Of a stretch of 64,000 nucleotides of DNA, positions 9,611 to 18,735 are shown one piece after another. Numbering within the stretch: position 1 is the first letter of the stretch; each line of letters starts with the position of its first letter. The translations under genes and the position numbers were made by a program. This DNA comes from Mizugakiibacter sp. (lineage in GTDB: Bacteria > Pseudomonadota > Gammaproteobacteria > Xanthomonadales > Rhodanobacteraceae). Below the pieces are notes generated by a model. It did no database searches, had not been told where the DNA came from, and saw only the letters and a list, made by a program, of their open reading frames with translations. Where the stretch lies: positions 1 to 64,000 of the forward strand of contig QILI01000064.1 in the NCBI GenBank assembly GCA_003233305.1, read 5' to 3'.

Positions 9611-11680
9611 CTAGGGCGATCGGAGAACCATTGCGCTCCATGCCGGTAGGGTGCCGTTCAAACACGTTCCACTGGCACAGGTGGTGATGGTAATGGCGCT
9701 GCTGCTACCGCTGCTCAGCAGATTCCCGGCCGTCCCGGTAGGTAATCCCGTAATTGGTACGCCTCCCACTTGGCCGGGTAGTTGTTTGAGCGTAACCGCT
9801 TGCCCCGTGGCATTGATGGCTACCAGCACACTTTGTGACCCACTGCCGCGCTGGTAGATATAGACATTGGGAGCACTGCTACCGGGAACGAACAGAGCCG
9901 TGTAAGTACCGGTCTGCAGGCTGGTCTGGCTGGTGTGTACAGCGGCGAGTGACTGTAGCCAGGTGTAATAGCCTTGCACTCCGGCAGACTGTCGCTGGGC
10001 TGTAGTCCACAGGCTCATATCCCTGCGGTTGTTGTTTGTAGGCTGGCCTTTGGAAACAGCCTGATACGGATCATCGCTGCCGCTCATGCCTACTTCGTCG
10101 CCGTAATAGATCATGGGGATGCCGGGGAGAGTGAAGCTCAGCGCCTCGGCGATTTTCCAGCGGGCCAGGATCGCTCCTGTGGCAACGCCGTTGTTGGCAA
10201 GTAGGCTGACTAGGCGGGGCATGTCCTGGTCGTCGATGAAGTTGACCATGCGATAGGGATCGGCATCCTTGAGCAGATTCTGCTGCACCGCGTAATCAAC
10301 TGCCGCAAGGTTGGAATACCCGTAGTAGGACGATTGCCCCGGCACCAGACCCGACTGGGTAATTGCAAAATACAGAGGATAGTTTTCCGTACCGGCAAAT
10401 CCGACCCCAGGTTGGGTGAAGCCGCCCACGAAGTCCGGTGCGCCATTGAGAACTTCGGCAAAAGCAAAGGGCCCGAGACCCTGGCCTTGCAAAAATGAGA
10501 AATACTGTGACCAGAAGCGGTTTGGTACATGTTGAGCGGCATCCAGACGGATGCCATCCAACCCGAAATTGCGCAGCCAACTTGCCGTGGCCTGGTCCAG
10601 ATAGGTTTGTACGGCAAGGTTATCGGAATTGAAATCAGGCAAGCCGCTCAATGGACAGTCGATGGTTGTGTCATAGCTTCCCGCATACGGCTCACATTGT
10701 CCCGTGGCCGAATTGGGGTGGTGAAACCACAAGGTTTGTAGTGCTGTGGCGCTGTTATCCAAGGCTATTTGTCCTGCAGTAATTGCGTTTTCTTCCCGGC
10801 TGTAGAGTAGGTATCCATAGCCGGCATCGTTGACGATCTGGCCGAGGATGACCGCCAATCCGGCCGTATGCGCATCGTTCACCAGAGTCTGCAGGGTGGC
10901 TGCGTTACCAAAGTGTGGATCGACGTTGACAAAATCGGCGGGCCAGTAGCCATGGTAGGGAAAGCTCTTCCAACCATTAGGATTGTTGCTACTGGGGCCG
11001 GGCTGGGCCGGGCCCTGCAGATAGGCCGGAGTCATCCAGATTGTGCTCACGCCAAGTTGGCGAAAATAGCTGGACTGAATACGCTCGATGACCCCCTGCC
11101 AGTCGCCGCCGTGCCAGCCCATCGGGTTCTGCACGTCAGCGACCTCGGTATCGCCGGGGCCGCCGTTGTCATTGGATGGATCACCGTCGTCAAAACGATC
11201 CGGTAGCAGGAAATAGATTACCGAGCCAGGCCAGTTCACAGCCGAAAGAGGCTGTGGTGGATGGGTAGATACTGCAGCTACCGTGACCTGAGTGCTAGCA
11301 CGGGCCGAGGTCGTCCCAGCCGCACCGGTGGCAGTGAGTGTGAATGTATAGGTCTGCGTCGAGGTGCTCGTATTGGCGGGCAGTACCAGCACCACCTGGG
11401 GCTTGGTGGTCGGAGCAGTCGGTAGGCCATTGACGCCAGTGGTCGGACTAACCTGCACGGTATAGCTGTTCGCATTGGCAGCCTGCCAGTACAGCACTTC
11501 CGGTCCACCCCCGGCATTGATACTGGGTGAAGTCGCAGCGAAGCTAGCAATCGATGGTGCCGGGGCTGGAGGTGGGGGCGGTAAGGTAGATGTCGAGCCA
11601 CCCCCGCCACCGCCGCAGGAGGATAGTATCAATAGCAACAACAGCAGAAGCAGCTTGGATAGCTTGTGCATAATGATCAT
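9611..11680 (-). CDS. alpha-amylase family (GH13) lipoprotein with proline-rich linker and Ig-like N-terminal segment
   Basis: Lipobox LSSCGGGGGG; GH13 regions GIRLDAAQH, FAFAEVLNG, FIDDQDMPR, GIPMIYYGDEVGMSG. Confidence 0.9.
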   Translation of the reverse strand: MIIMHKLSKLLLLLLLLILSSCGGGGGGSTSTLPPPPPAPAPSIASFAATSPSINAGGGPEVLYWQAANANSYTVQVSPTTGVNGLPTAPTTKPQVVLVLPANTSTSTQTYTFTLTATGAAGTTSARASTQVTVAAVSTHPPQPLSAVNWPGSVIYFLLPDRFDDGDPSNDNGGPGDTEVADVQNPMGWHGGDWQGVIERIQSSYFRQLGVSTIWMTPAYLQGPAQPGPSSNNPNGWKSFPYHGYWPADFVNVDPHFGNAATLQTLVNDAHTAGLAVILGQIVNDAGYGYLLYSREENAITAGQIALDNSATALQTLWFHHPNSATGQCEPYAGSYDTTIDCPLSGLPDFNSDNLAVQTYLDQATASWLRNFGLDGIRLDAAQHVPNRFWSQYFSFLQGQGLGPFAFAEVLNGAPDFVGGFTQPGVGFAGTENYPLYFAITQSGLVPGQSSYYGYSNLAAVDYAVQQNLLKDADPYRMVNFIDDQDMPRLVSLLANNGVATGAILARWKIAEALSFTLPGIPMIYYGDEVGMSGSDDPYQAVSKGQPTNNNRRDMSLWTTAQRQSAGVQGYYTWLQSLAAVHTSQTSLQTGTYTALFVPGSSAPNVYIYQRGSGSQSVLVAINATGQAVTLKQLPGQVGGVPITGLPTGTAGNLLSSGSSSAITITTCASGTCLNGTLPAWSAMVLRSP

Positions 11681-11834
11681 TCCCCACCGGCCTGATCTTT
11701 ACTCAGAGTAATCGTAAAGTGACCCTGGGTAAGCGGTACGCATACGTATTCACGCACGATCTGCCGTGGAGAATCAGGGCATTCCATACCTGAGTGCAGA
11801 TTGCGGTTGTGTGGAAATAACCGGAGAGGCCGAA

Positions 11835-11860
11835 TTCCAACATACTCGGGAATGTTGGAA
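11835..11860. repeat. perfect 9-bp hairpin (TTCCAACAT-actcggga-ATGTTGGAA) downstream of tRNA-Leu
   Basis: Read directly. Confidence 0.55.
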
Positions 11861-11923
11861 ACGATGGTTGCCGATGCCGAATGCGGCAGTATGTAACCAC
11901 CCCTACACGTATGCGTGCCAGGA

Positions 11924-12010
11924 TGGTGCCGGAGGAGGGACTCGAACCCTCACTGTGTCACCACAAACGGATTTTGAGTCCGTCGCGTCTACCAGTTCCG
12001 CCACTCCGGC
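11924..12010 (-). tRNA. tRNA-Leu (anticodon CAA)
   Basis: Reverse complement GCCGGAGTGGCGGAACTGGTAGACGCGACGGACTCAAAATCCGTTTGTGGTGACACAGTGAGGGTTCGAGTCCCTCCTCCGGCACCA: cloverleaf with long variable arm and encoded CCA. Confidence 0.97.
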
Positions 12011-12169
12011 GCAGAAAGCGAAGTATGCTTGAATTGGTTGCTGCGGTCGAGAGTTGATTGCCATGTGTGTGGTTTTTTCGGTGGGCAGCAGTCTTTGTAT
12101 ATCCGGCTAGGAGGATCTGCGGGGTTGGTACCAATACCCACTCAACGGGTCAGGCTTGGGGACGTCCTG

Positions 12170-12295
12170 AAAAACTGTAGCGAGCAGTTTGAGCGTAAGG
12201 CGCTCCGGGGTGAATCGCAGAGACATATCGATTGATAAGCAGTGAGTGAGCGAGGATACAACGTAGCAATTGGGTCGCGCAGTAGGTTTATCGAG
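12170..12295 (-). repeat. about 125-bp dispersed intergenic repeat, copy B (inverted relative to copy A)
   Basis: See copy A at 6250-6375. Confidence 0.65.
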
Positions 12296-12301
12296 ATATT
12301 C

Positions 12302-13420
12302 TCAGGTGGTGTCCGGGATCTCTATGGTATCCAGATAGCTACGGATCGCCGCTCCAAAACGTTGGGTATCGACCAGAAAGGCATCGTGGCCCTGGGGTGA
12401 GTCCAGAGCTACAAATTGAACCCGTGCTCCGGCTTCTGTAAGGCCGTCAGCAATAATCTTCTGTTGCTCGACCGGAAACAGAATATCGGTATCTACACCG
12501 ATGACCAAGGCACTTTCGATTTGTATACGCTGCAGCCCACGCTCGATACTACCGTGGCCGTATTCGGCCACATCGAACCAGTCGCTGGCGCGTGACAGGT
12601 ACAGATAACTGTTCGGGTCGAAGCGACGAACAAACCTTTTGGCATGGGCTTCGAGATAAGATTCGACTTCAAATTCAAGGCTGAATGGCTGGTCTTCACG
12701 ATGGTTCGATTCGAGACGGATGCGTCCGAAACGGCCGCTCCATTCCATGGCTGAGCGATAAGTGATGACGCCTAGTTTGCGGGCAATACGCATCCCGGCT
12801 TCAGGATAGGACGCTTCACCATAACGACCTTTGTTCCAGGCGGGGTCAAGGCGGATTGCTTCACGCTGCAGGGAGCGAATGGCAATCGCGAACGGCTGGG
12901 CCTGGGGTGCAGTGGAAATGCTGATATGGCCACGGGTGCCGTGTGGGTGCAACAGCATGTAGGCCAGCGCGGTCATACCTCCCATGGAGCAGCCTATCAG
13001 CATGGCTAGACGGTCAATACCCAGATGCTGAACCAGGGCGTGGGCGGCATCGGCAGCATCTTCCAGGGTCAGGTCGGGAAAATTCAGGCCGTATGCTGCA
13101 CCATTGTCGGGGTCGATGGAAGACGGGCAGGTTGAGCCCATGCAACTGCCCAGGGTGTTGACGCAAATCACCTGCCAGCGGTCGGTGTCGATGGCCCGGC
13201 CTGGGCCGATGATGGCTTCCCACCAGCCAGGATTGGGATCCTGCTCACTGCAAGCAGCATGGGCACTGGGTGAAAGCCCGGTAAAAATTAGCACCGCGTT
13301 ACTGCGGGAGGCGTTTAATTTACCCCAGGTTTCGTAGGCGAGTTGTGCTTGATGTAATACCCCACCTCGCAGCATGGGAAAGGGGTCGGGCAGAGGAAAA
13401 TAGCGTCTAGCGTCAGTCAT
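12302..13420 (-). CDS. metX: MetX-type O-acyltransferase (homoserine or serine O-acetyl/succinyltransferase)
   Basis: LAYETWGKLNASRSNAVLIFTGLSPSAHA, GSCMGST, LIGCSMGGM nucleophile elbow, DSPQGHDAFL. Confidence 0.9.
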   Translation of the reverse strand: MTDARRYFPLPDPFPMLRGGVLHQAQLAYETWGKLNASRSNAVLIFTGLSPSAHAACSEQDPNPGWWEAIIGPGRAIDTDRWQVICVNTLGSCMGSTCPSSIDPDNGAAYGLNFPDLTLEDAADAAHALVQHLGIDRLAMLIGCSMGGMTALAYMLLHPHGTRGHISISTAPQAQPFAIAIRSLQREAIRLDPAWNKGRYGEASYPEAGMRIARKLGVITYRSAMEWSGRFGRIRLESNHREDQPFSLEFEVESYLEAHAKRFVRRFDPNSYLYLSRASDWFDVAEYGHGSIERGLQRIQIESALVIGVDTDILFPVEQQKIIADGLTEAGARVQFVALDSPQGHDAFLVDTQRFGAAIRSYLDTIEIPDTT

Positions 13421-13468
13421 GAGAGTGATCGGAGTAAGGACGTGCCCAATTTAGCAAACATAGTGGGT

Positions 13469-13495
13469 AGCCCATATCATTCCGGCCCATGGGCT
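13469..13495. promoter_or_regulatory. inverted repeat (AGCCCAT-N13-ATGGGCT) in the metX upstream region
   Basis: Read directly; lies 49 nt upstream of metX start. Confidence 0.35.
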
Positions 13496-13563
13496 TGTGT
13501 AGTAACGGCTATCTGGGTTGACCTGTGGGTGGTAGTCAGGACGATTAGGCTTAGGGGTGCCGC

Positions 13564-13935
13564 TCAATCGTGAGTGTTGGCAGGTGTGTTGGGTGTACTG
13601 CAGTACACCGTATACAGAGTTTCCAAGATGGCCTGGGCAGGTCCTCCGGTGAGTGCGTAGTAGATTGTTTGTGCTTCCCGCCGGGTTGTGACAACACTTT
13701 GTTGGCGCAAAATAGCCAGGTGCTGGGATAGCGCGGACTGACTCAGGGTGACCTGCTCGTTGATCTGCCCAACGGACAGCTCGCCCGCGACGAGCAGACA
13801 CAAGATACGCAGTCGTTGTGGGTTGGCGAGAGCCCTCAGCATGTGGCTGGCCTGGCCGACATGATTCTGAATTCGTACAACATCGAACTCCAGCCCCGAA
13901 TTTTCGGTGCCCTCCAGGTTGGACTTGACCTTCAT
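13564..13935 (-). CDS. ArsR/SmtB-family transcriptional regulator (BigR/SqrR/YgaV-like)
   Basis: ASHMLRALANPQRLRILCLLVAGELSVGQINEQVTLSQSALSQHLAILRQQSVVTTRREAQTIYYAL; Cys residues in LRILCLL and near the C terminus; ORF extends to 14001. Confidence 0.88.
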   Translation of the reverse strand: MKVKSNLEGTENSGLEFDVVRIQNHVGQASHMLRALANPQRLRILCLLVAGELSVGQINEQVTLSQSALSQHLAILRQQSVVTTRREAQTIYYALTGGPAQAILETLYTVYCSTPNTPANTHD

Positions 13936-14016
13936 GACTAGACCTCGATGCTTGGTATAGGCAACACCTCTTGCAGGTTCGTAGCAAGAAGTGAGACACA
14001 CTAATAGTACACCTTT

Positions 14017-14031
14017 AACCTAAATTAGGTT
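14017..14031. promoter_or_regulatory. operator-like perfect dyad AACCTAA-A-TTAGGTT between arsR and the efflux cluster
   Basis: 15-nt perfect dyad about 17 nt upstream of a TATACT -10-like hexamer at 14048-14053. Confidence 0.6.
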
Positions 14032-14184
14032 TAACTAATTTATATGGTATACTCATTGCCTCGACGATGCGCGGGGTGACCTGTGGTGGGTTTTGTTACC
14101 GCTAGATGGGTAGACTCGCTCACCTGGCAGTACCGAGGATTTGCGCAGCGTTACACCCTATTGATTCGGATAAGGAGTGATTGT

Positions 14185-14388
14185 ATGAACGTTGATCGTC
14201 TTGTTCTAGCCATTGCCGGCATTTTTATACTGGTCAGTTTGTTGCTGGCCGTGTATATATCGCAGTGGTGGTTGCTGTTTACGGCCTTTGTCGGCCTAAA
14301 CCTGTTGCAGGCGTCGTTTACGGGATTCTGCCCATTGGCGAAAATCCTCGGCAAGGTGGGTTTCAAACCCGGTTGTGCTTTCCACTGA
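14185..14388 (+). CDS. YgaP-type transmembrane protein (DUF2892)
   Basis: [23 protein letters not shown]...[29 protein letters not shown]. Confidence 0.88.
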   Translation: MNVDRLVLAIAGIFILVSLLLAVYISQWWLLFTAFVGLNLLQASFTGFCPLAKILGKVGFKPGCAFH

Positions 14389-14402
14389 ACGAGGGCGTGA
14401 CG

Positions 14403-15488
14403 ATGTACCGGATGCGTGGGTGGATACTGGTGGCTGTACTGGCCCCGACTCTGGTTTTGGGTGGCTGCAGTAGTGAAAAACCTACTGCCAGGGAATCGGC
14501 CAAGGTTCCGTTTGCAACGCAGGTGGTCAAGCAACAAGTGACCCCACGTGAGCAGGTCTGGGACGGTACGGTTCAAGCCGTGCATCGGGCGACTCTATCG
14601 GCCCAGACTGCTGGGCGGGTGATCAAATTACCCTATGAGGTCAACGATTACGTGCCAAAAGGTGCCGTGGTGGTCCGCTTTACCGACGTCGAGCAGGGTG
14701 CAGCAGTTCGCGCGGCGCAGGCTAAGGTACGGGCCGCCCAGGCAGCCTATGCCGAGGCGCAGGCGCAGTACCGGCGTATTGCCAAAGTCTATGCCCGGAG
14801 CTTAGTTTCAAAGTCGCAGATGGATCGGGTTACAGCCCAACGTGATACCTCCAGGGCGGCACTGGACTCGGCCCGACAGAACCTTCGGGCAGCCTCACAG
14901 ACCAAGGATTACACCGTTGTGCGGGCTCCGTATGCGGGCATTCTTACGCGGCGCTTCGTGCAAGTGGGTGAGGCGGTACGCCCCGGCCAGCCATTGATCT
15001 CCGGACTATCCCTGGACCAGCTGCGGGTCGAGGTACAAGTGCCGCAGAGCGAGGTGGTTCTAATTCGTAAATACCACCGGGCCTGGGTAGTGCTGGGTGG
15101 GGGTGCCAAGCGGATCGAGGCGAGCAAAGTCATCGTGTTTCCCTATGCCGATCCGCAAACCCATACTTTTACGGTGCGCTTGGTATTGCCGACGGTAGCC
15201 ACGGGATTGAACCCGGGTGAGGTGGTACGTGTTGCCTTCATGGTCGGTTCAAGGCCCAGGCTGCTGATTCCCGGCTCATCGATCATGCATCGGGGTGAAA
15301 TTGTGGGGGTGTATGTCGATCACGACAATCAGGTTATCTTGCGGCAGATCCGCCTTGGTGACCGTTTTGGAGATGCCTACGAGGTTCTTTCGGGACTTGA
15401 TCCCGGTGAGCGAATTGCCAAGAATCCAATTGCGGCGATGGATTATCTGATCACCCGGCATCAGGGTGGAGCCAAGCGGTATGACTGA
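14403..15488 (+). CDS. RND efflux periplasmic adaptor subunit (HlyD/MFP, lipoprotein)
   Basis: Lipobox LVLGGCSS; biotinyl-lipoyl-like QTAGRVIKLPYEVNDYVPKGAVVVRF, coiled coil. Confidence 0.92.
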   Translation: MYRMRGWILVAVLAPTLVLGGCSSEKPTARESAKVPFATQVVKQQVTPREQVWDGTVQAVHRATLSAQTAGRVIKLPYEVNDYVPKGAVVVRFTDVEQGAAVRAAQAKVRAAQAAYAEAQAQYRRIAKVYARSLVSKSQMDRVTAQRDTSRAALDSARQNLRAASQTKDYTVVRAPYAGILTRRFVQVGEAVRPGQPLISGLSLDQLRVEVQVPQSEVVLIRKYHRAWVVLGGGAKRIEASKVIVFPYADPQTHTFTVRLVLPTVATGLNPGEVVRVAFMVGSRPRLLIPGSSIMHRGEIVGVYVDHDNQVILRQIRLGDRFGDAYEVLSGLDPGERIAKNPIAAMDYLITRHQGGAKRYD

Positions 15489-18400
15489 TGGAAAGAAGTT
15501 GGGGATCGCCGGCCGTATCGCTCGGGCTTTCCAGGCCTCGCAGCTCACGCCGTTGCTGGCTATTGCCGGCTTGTTGCTTGGCATTGCTGCTGCCGTTATC
15601 ACCCCGCGCGAGGAAGAGCCTCAGATCAGGGTGACCATGGCCAATGTCATGGTGCCCTTTCCAGGGGCGTCGGCCCATGATGTGGAGAACCTGGTCAGCT
15701 TTCCTCTGGAACAGAAGCTTTCGGAAATACGTGGGGTCAAACACGTCTTTTCAGTCAGCCGTCCCGGCATGGCTATTATCACCGTAGAGTATTACGTTGG
15801 CGTGCCCCGCCAGCAAGCACTGGTACGGTTGTACAATAAGGTGTACTCCAACACCGACTGGATGCCGCAGGGAGTAGGGGTCGGCAAGCCTTTGATTAAG
15901 CCGATGGGCATCAACGATGTGCCTATCATGACGCTGACGCTGTGGTCCGATCAGGCCAGCCGGCTGCAATTAGCGGAAACCGCGCATACGCTGGAGACCG
16001 ATCTCAAACGCATTCGTGGAACCCGCGACGTGTATACCGTCGGTGCGCCCGAGCGAGCGGTGATGGTTGAAATCGAGCCCGGCAAGCTAGCCAGCTACGG
16101 TTTGACGCTCAGTGAATTGGGCCATGCGCTTAAGGCTGCCAATCTTGCTACCGATGCGGGCCACCTGGTCGGCAACAATACCAATGAGCCGGTCAAGGCC
16201 GGCACCTTTTTCATGAATGCCCAGGCGGTTTCCCAACTGGTCATCAGTCTGCACGACGGCAATCCGGTCTATTTGTCCGATATTGCCAAGGTTGTCGGAG
16301 GGGTCAATTACCCCAAGCACTACGCCTGGTACGGCACCCCTGCTACCAAGGGTGGGCCGGCGACCGGCCTGGCTCCCGCTGTCACCATTGCCATTGCTAA
16401 AAAGCAGGGCACCAACGCGATTGATATCACCCGCGCAATCCGGGCTCGACTCGTCGCACTTCGAGGGGTGGATATCCCCTCCGGAGTGCATGTTGCGGTA
16501 ACCCGCGATTACGGTCGGACAGCGAATGACAAGGCTATGGAATTGCTGGAGCATTTAGCACTGGCGACGGCTGCGGTGATCCTGCTGGTACTGCTGACCC
16601 TGGGCTGGCGCGAGGCCATTGTGGTGGGTACTGCCGTAATCATCACCCTGGCATTAACGCTGTTCGCATCCTGGGCGATTGGTTTCACCATCAATAGGGT
16701 TTCATTGTTTGCGTTAATTTTCTCGATTGGCATTCTGGTTGATGACGCGATTGTGGTGATCGAGAACATTCATCGACACATTGCGCTGGGTAACCACAAT
16801 CTATTGCAGACCATTCCCCAGGCTGTGGACGAGGTGGGGGGGCCCACGATTCTGGCCACTCTGACGGTGATTGCCGCATTGCTGCCGATGGCCTTTGTGG
16901 GTGGTTTGATGGGACCGTATATGCGCCCGATACCCATCAACGCCAGTGCCGGTATGTTGATATCGCTGATCGTGGCGTTTGTGGTGACGCCGTGGATGGC
17001 TTTGCACTTGCTGCGCAAGGTGGCCAAACGGCATGAGGATCATGCCACCGGGGCGGGTCATGCCCAGGAGTCCAAGCTCGACCAGAAGTTGTATCAGCTA
17101 TTCCATTATGTAATGACGCCGTTTCTCAGCAGTCCCAAGGCACGTCGGAATCGCCGTCGCCTGTTCATGACGATGGGTATGCTGGTAGTCCTGGCGGCGA
17201 GTTTGGTGGTCGTCAAGGGAGTGATTCTGAAGATGCTCCCGTTCGGCAACAAATCGGAATTCCAGGTGGTCTTGAACATGCCGGCTGGAGCTACCTTGGA
17301 GCAGACCAACCGGGTGCTGCTCGATATGACTCGTGTACTGGACAAAGTGCCGGAAGTCACCAATTACGAGGTGTATGCCGGCACCTCTGCACCCATCAAC
17401 TTCAACGGACTGGTGAGGCAGTATTACCTGCGCTCATTGCCCTACCAGGGTGATATCCAGGTCAATTTGCTTAATAAACATGAGCGCAAGCGACAAAGCC
17501 ATGCCATTGCCATGTCGGTACGTCCGGCCATCGCGCGGATTGCCAAGCGCTTCGGTGCCCATGTGCAGGTCGTTGAGGTACCTCCCGGGCCACCGGTAAT
17601 GGCACCCATCGTAGCTGAAATATATGGTCCAAATTATCAGCAACAACAAAAGGTTGCATTACAACTCGAAAATTTATTCGAGAAAACGCCCGGTATTGTC
17701 GATATCGACAGCAGTGTCGAAAACCGCAAAGCCCGGCGTAAGCTGGTGATCGTGGATAGAACCCGGGCAGCGACGCTGGGGGTCTCCCAAGCGCAGATCG
17801 TCAAGGCTATTCAGGCCGGTATGCATGGTGATCCGGTTACCTATCTCGAAGATAGCCATGCCCGTTATCCGGTACCCATCATTCTGCGGCTTCCGGAGCG
17901 CAGCCTGGGCTCGATGAACAACGTATTGAATTTACGGGTTCGCTCCCGTTTCGGCCAGCTTATTCCCTTGTCTGAAGTGGTGCGGGTGGTGAGTGCCCCA
18001 CTCGATCAGGCGATTTACCACAAGGATTTGTTGCCCTATACCTTTGTTACCGCAGACGATGCAGGTAGCGAAGATAGCCCCTTGTATGGGATGTTCCGCC
18101 TGGTGAGCGAAATTGCCGGGCGCACGTTTGCCGGCTATCACCTCGACCAGTACTTCATTGGTCGGCCTGCTAATGGTGCGCATTTTTCCATTCACTGGAG
18201 TGGCGAATGGACCATCACCTATGAGACCTTCCGTGACATGGGTATCGCCTATGGATTTGGCTTGATCCTGATCTATCTGCTGGTGGTCGCGCAGTTTCGA
18301 AGTTATCTTGTGCCGTTAATCATCATGGCCCCGATTCCACTGACCATCATTGGCGTGATGCCCGGACACTGGTTGCTTGGAGCACAATTTACGGCGCCTT

Positions 18401-18735
18401 CAATGATCGGCATGATCGCTCTGGCCGGTATCATTGTGCGCAACTCAATCTTGTTGGTGGATTTTATCAATCATGCGGTGCAGTCCGGCAAACCTCTGGA
18501 TACGGCGGTGATCGAATCCGGTGCGGTACGGGCGAAACCCATCATTCTGACGGCCATCGCGGCGATGTTGGGGGCGTTCTTTATCCTTGGGGACCCCATC
18601 TTCCAAGGTCTTGCCGTGTCGCTGATCTTCGGTGTGTTTATTTCCACCATACTGACCCTGCTGGTTATTCCGGTGCTGTATTTCAGCTACCTGCAGCATC
18701 ATGGTGGCCGGGTGCCGGGGATGGTAAAAGCCTAG
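15481..18735 (+). CDS. RND efflux transporter permease (AcrB/HAE family)
   Basis: About 1085 aa; FSIGILVDDAIVVIENIHRH, GMIALAGIIVRNSILLVDFINHA, FPGASAHDVENLVSFPLEQKLSEI. Confidence 0.95.
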   Translation: MTDGKKLGIAGRIARAFQASQLTPLLAIAGLLLGIAAAVITPREEEPQIRVTMANVMVPFPGASAHDVENLVSFPLEQKLSEIRGVKHVFSVSRPGMAIITVEYYVGVPRQQALVRLYNKVYSNTDWMPQGVGVGKPLIKPMGINDVPIMTLTLWSDQASRLQLAETAHTLETDLKRIRGTRDVYTVGAPERAVMVEIEPGKLASYGLTLSELGHALKAANLATDAGHLVGNNTNEPVKAGTFFMNAQAVSQLVISLHDGNPVYLSDIAKVVGGVNYPKHYAWYGTPATKGGPATGLAPAVTIAIAKKQGTNAIDITRAIRARLVALRGVDIPSGVHVAVTRDYGRTANDKAMELLEHLALATAAVILLVLLTLGWREAIVVGTAVIITLALTLFASWAIGFTINRVSLFALIFSIGILVDDAIVVIENIHRHIALGNHNLLQTIPQAVDEVGGPTILATLTVIAALLPMAFVGGLMGPYMRPIPINASAGMLISLIVAFVVTPWMALHLLRKVAKRHEDHATGAGHAQESKLDQKLYQLFHYVMTPFLSSPKARRNRRRLFMTMGMLVVLAASLVVVKGVILKMLPFGNKSEFQVVLNMPAGATLEQTNRVLLDMTRVLDKVPEVTNYEVYAGTSAPINFNGLVRQYYLRSLPYQGDIQVNLLNKHERKRQSHAIAMSVRPAIARIAKRFGAHVQVVEVPPGPPVMAPIVAEIYGPNYQQQQKVALQLENLFEKTPGIVDIDSSVENRKARRKLVIVDRTRAATLGVSQAQIVKAIQAGMHGDPVTYLEDSHARYPVPIILRLPERSLGSMNNVLNLRVRSRFGQLIPLSEVVRVVSAPLDQAIYHKDLLPYTFVTADDAGSEDSPLYGMFRLVSEIAGRTFAGYHLDQYFIGRPANGAHFSIHWSGEWTITYETFRDMGIAYGFGLILIYLLVVAQFRSYLVPLIIMAPIPLTIIGVMPGHWLLGAQFTAPSMIGMIALAGIIVRNSILLVDFINHAVQSGKPLDTAVIESGAVRAKPIILTAIAAMLGAFFILGDPIFQGLAVSLIFGVFISTILTLLVIPVLYFSYLQHHGGRVPGMVKA

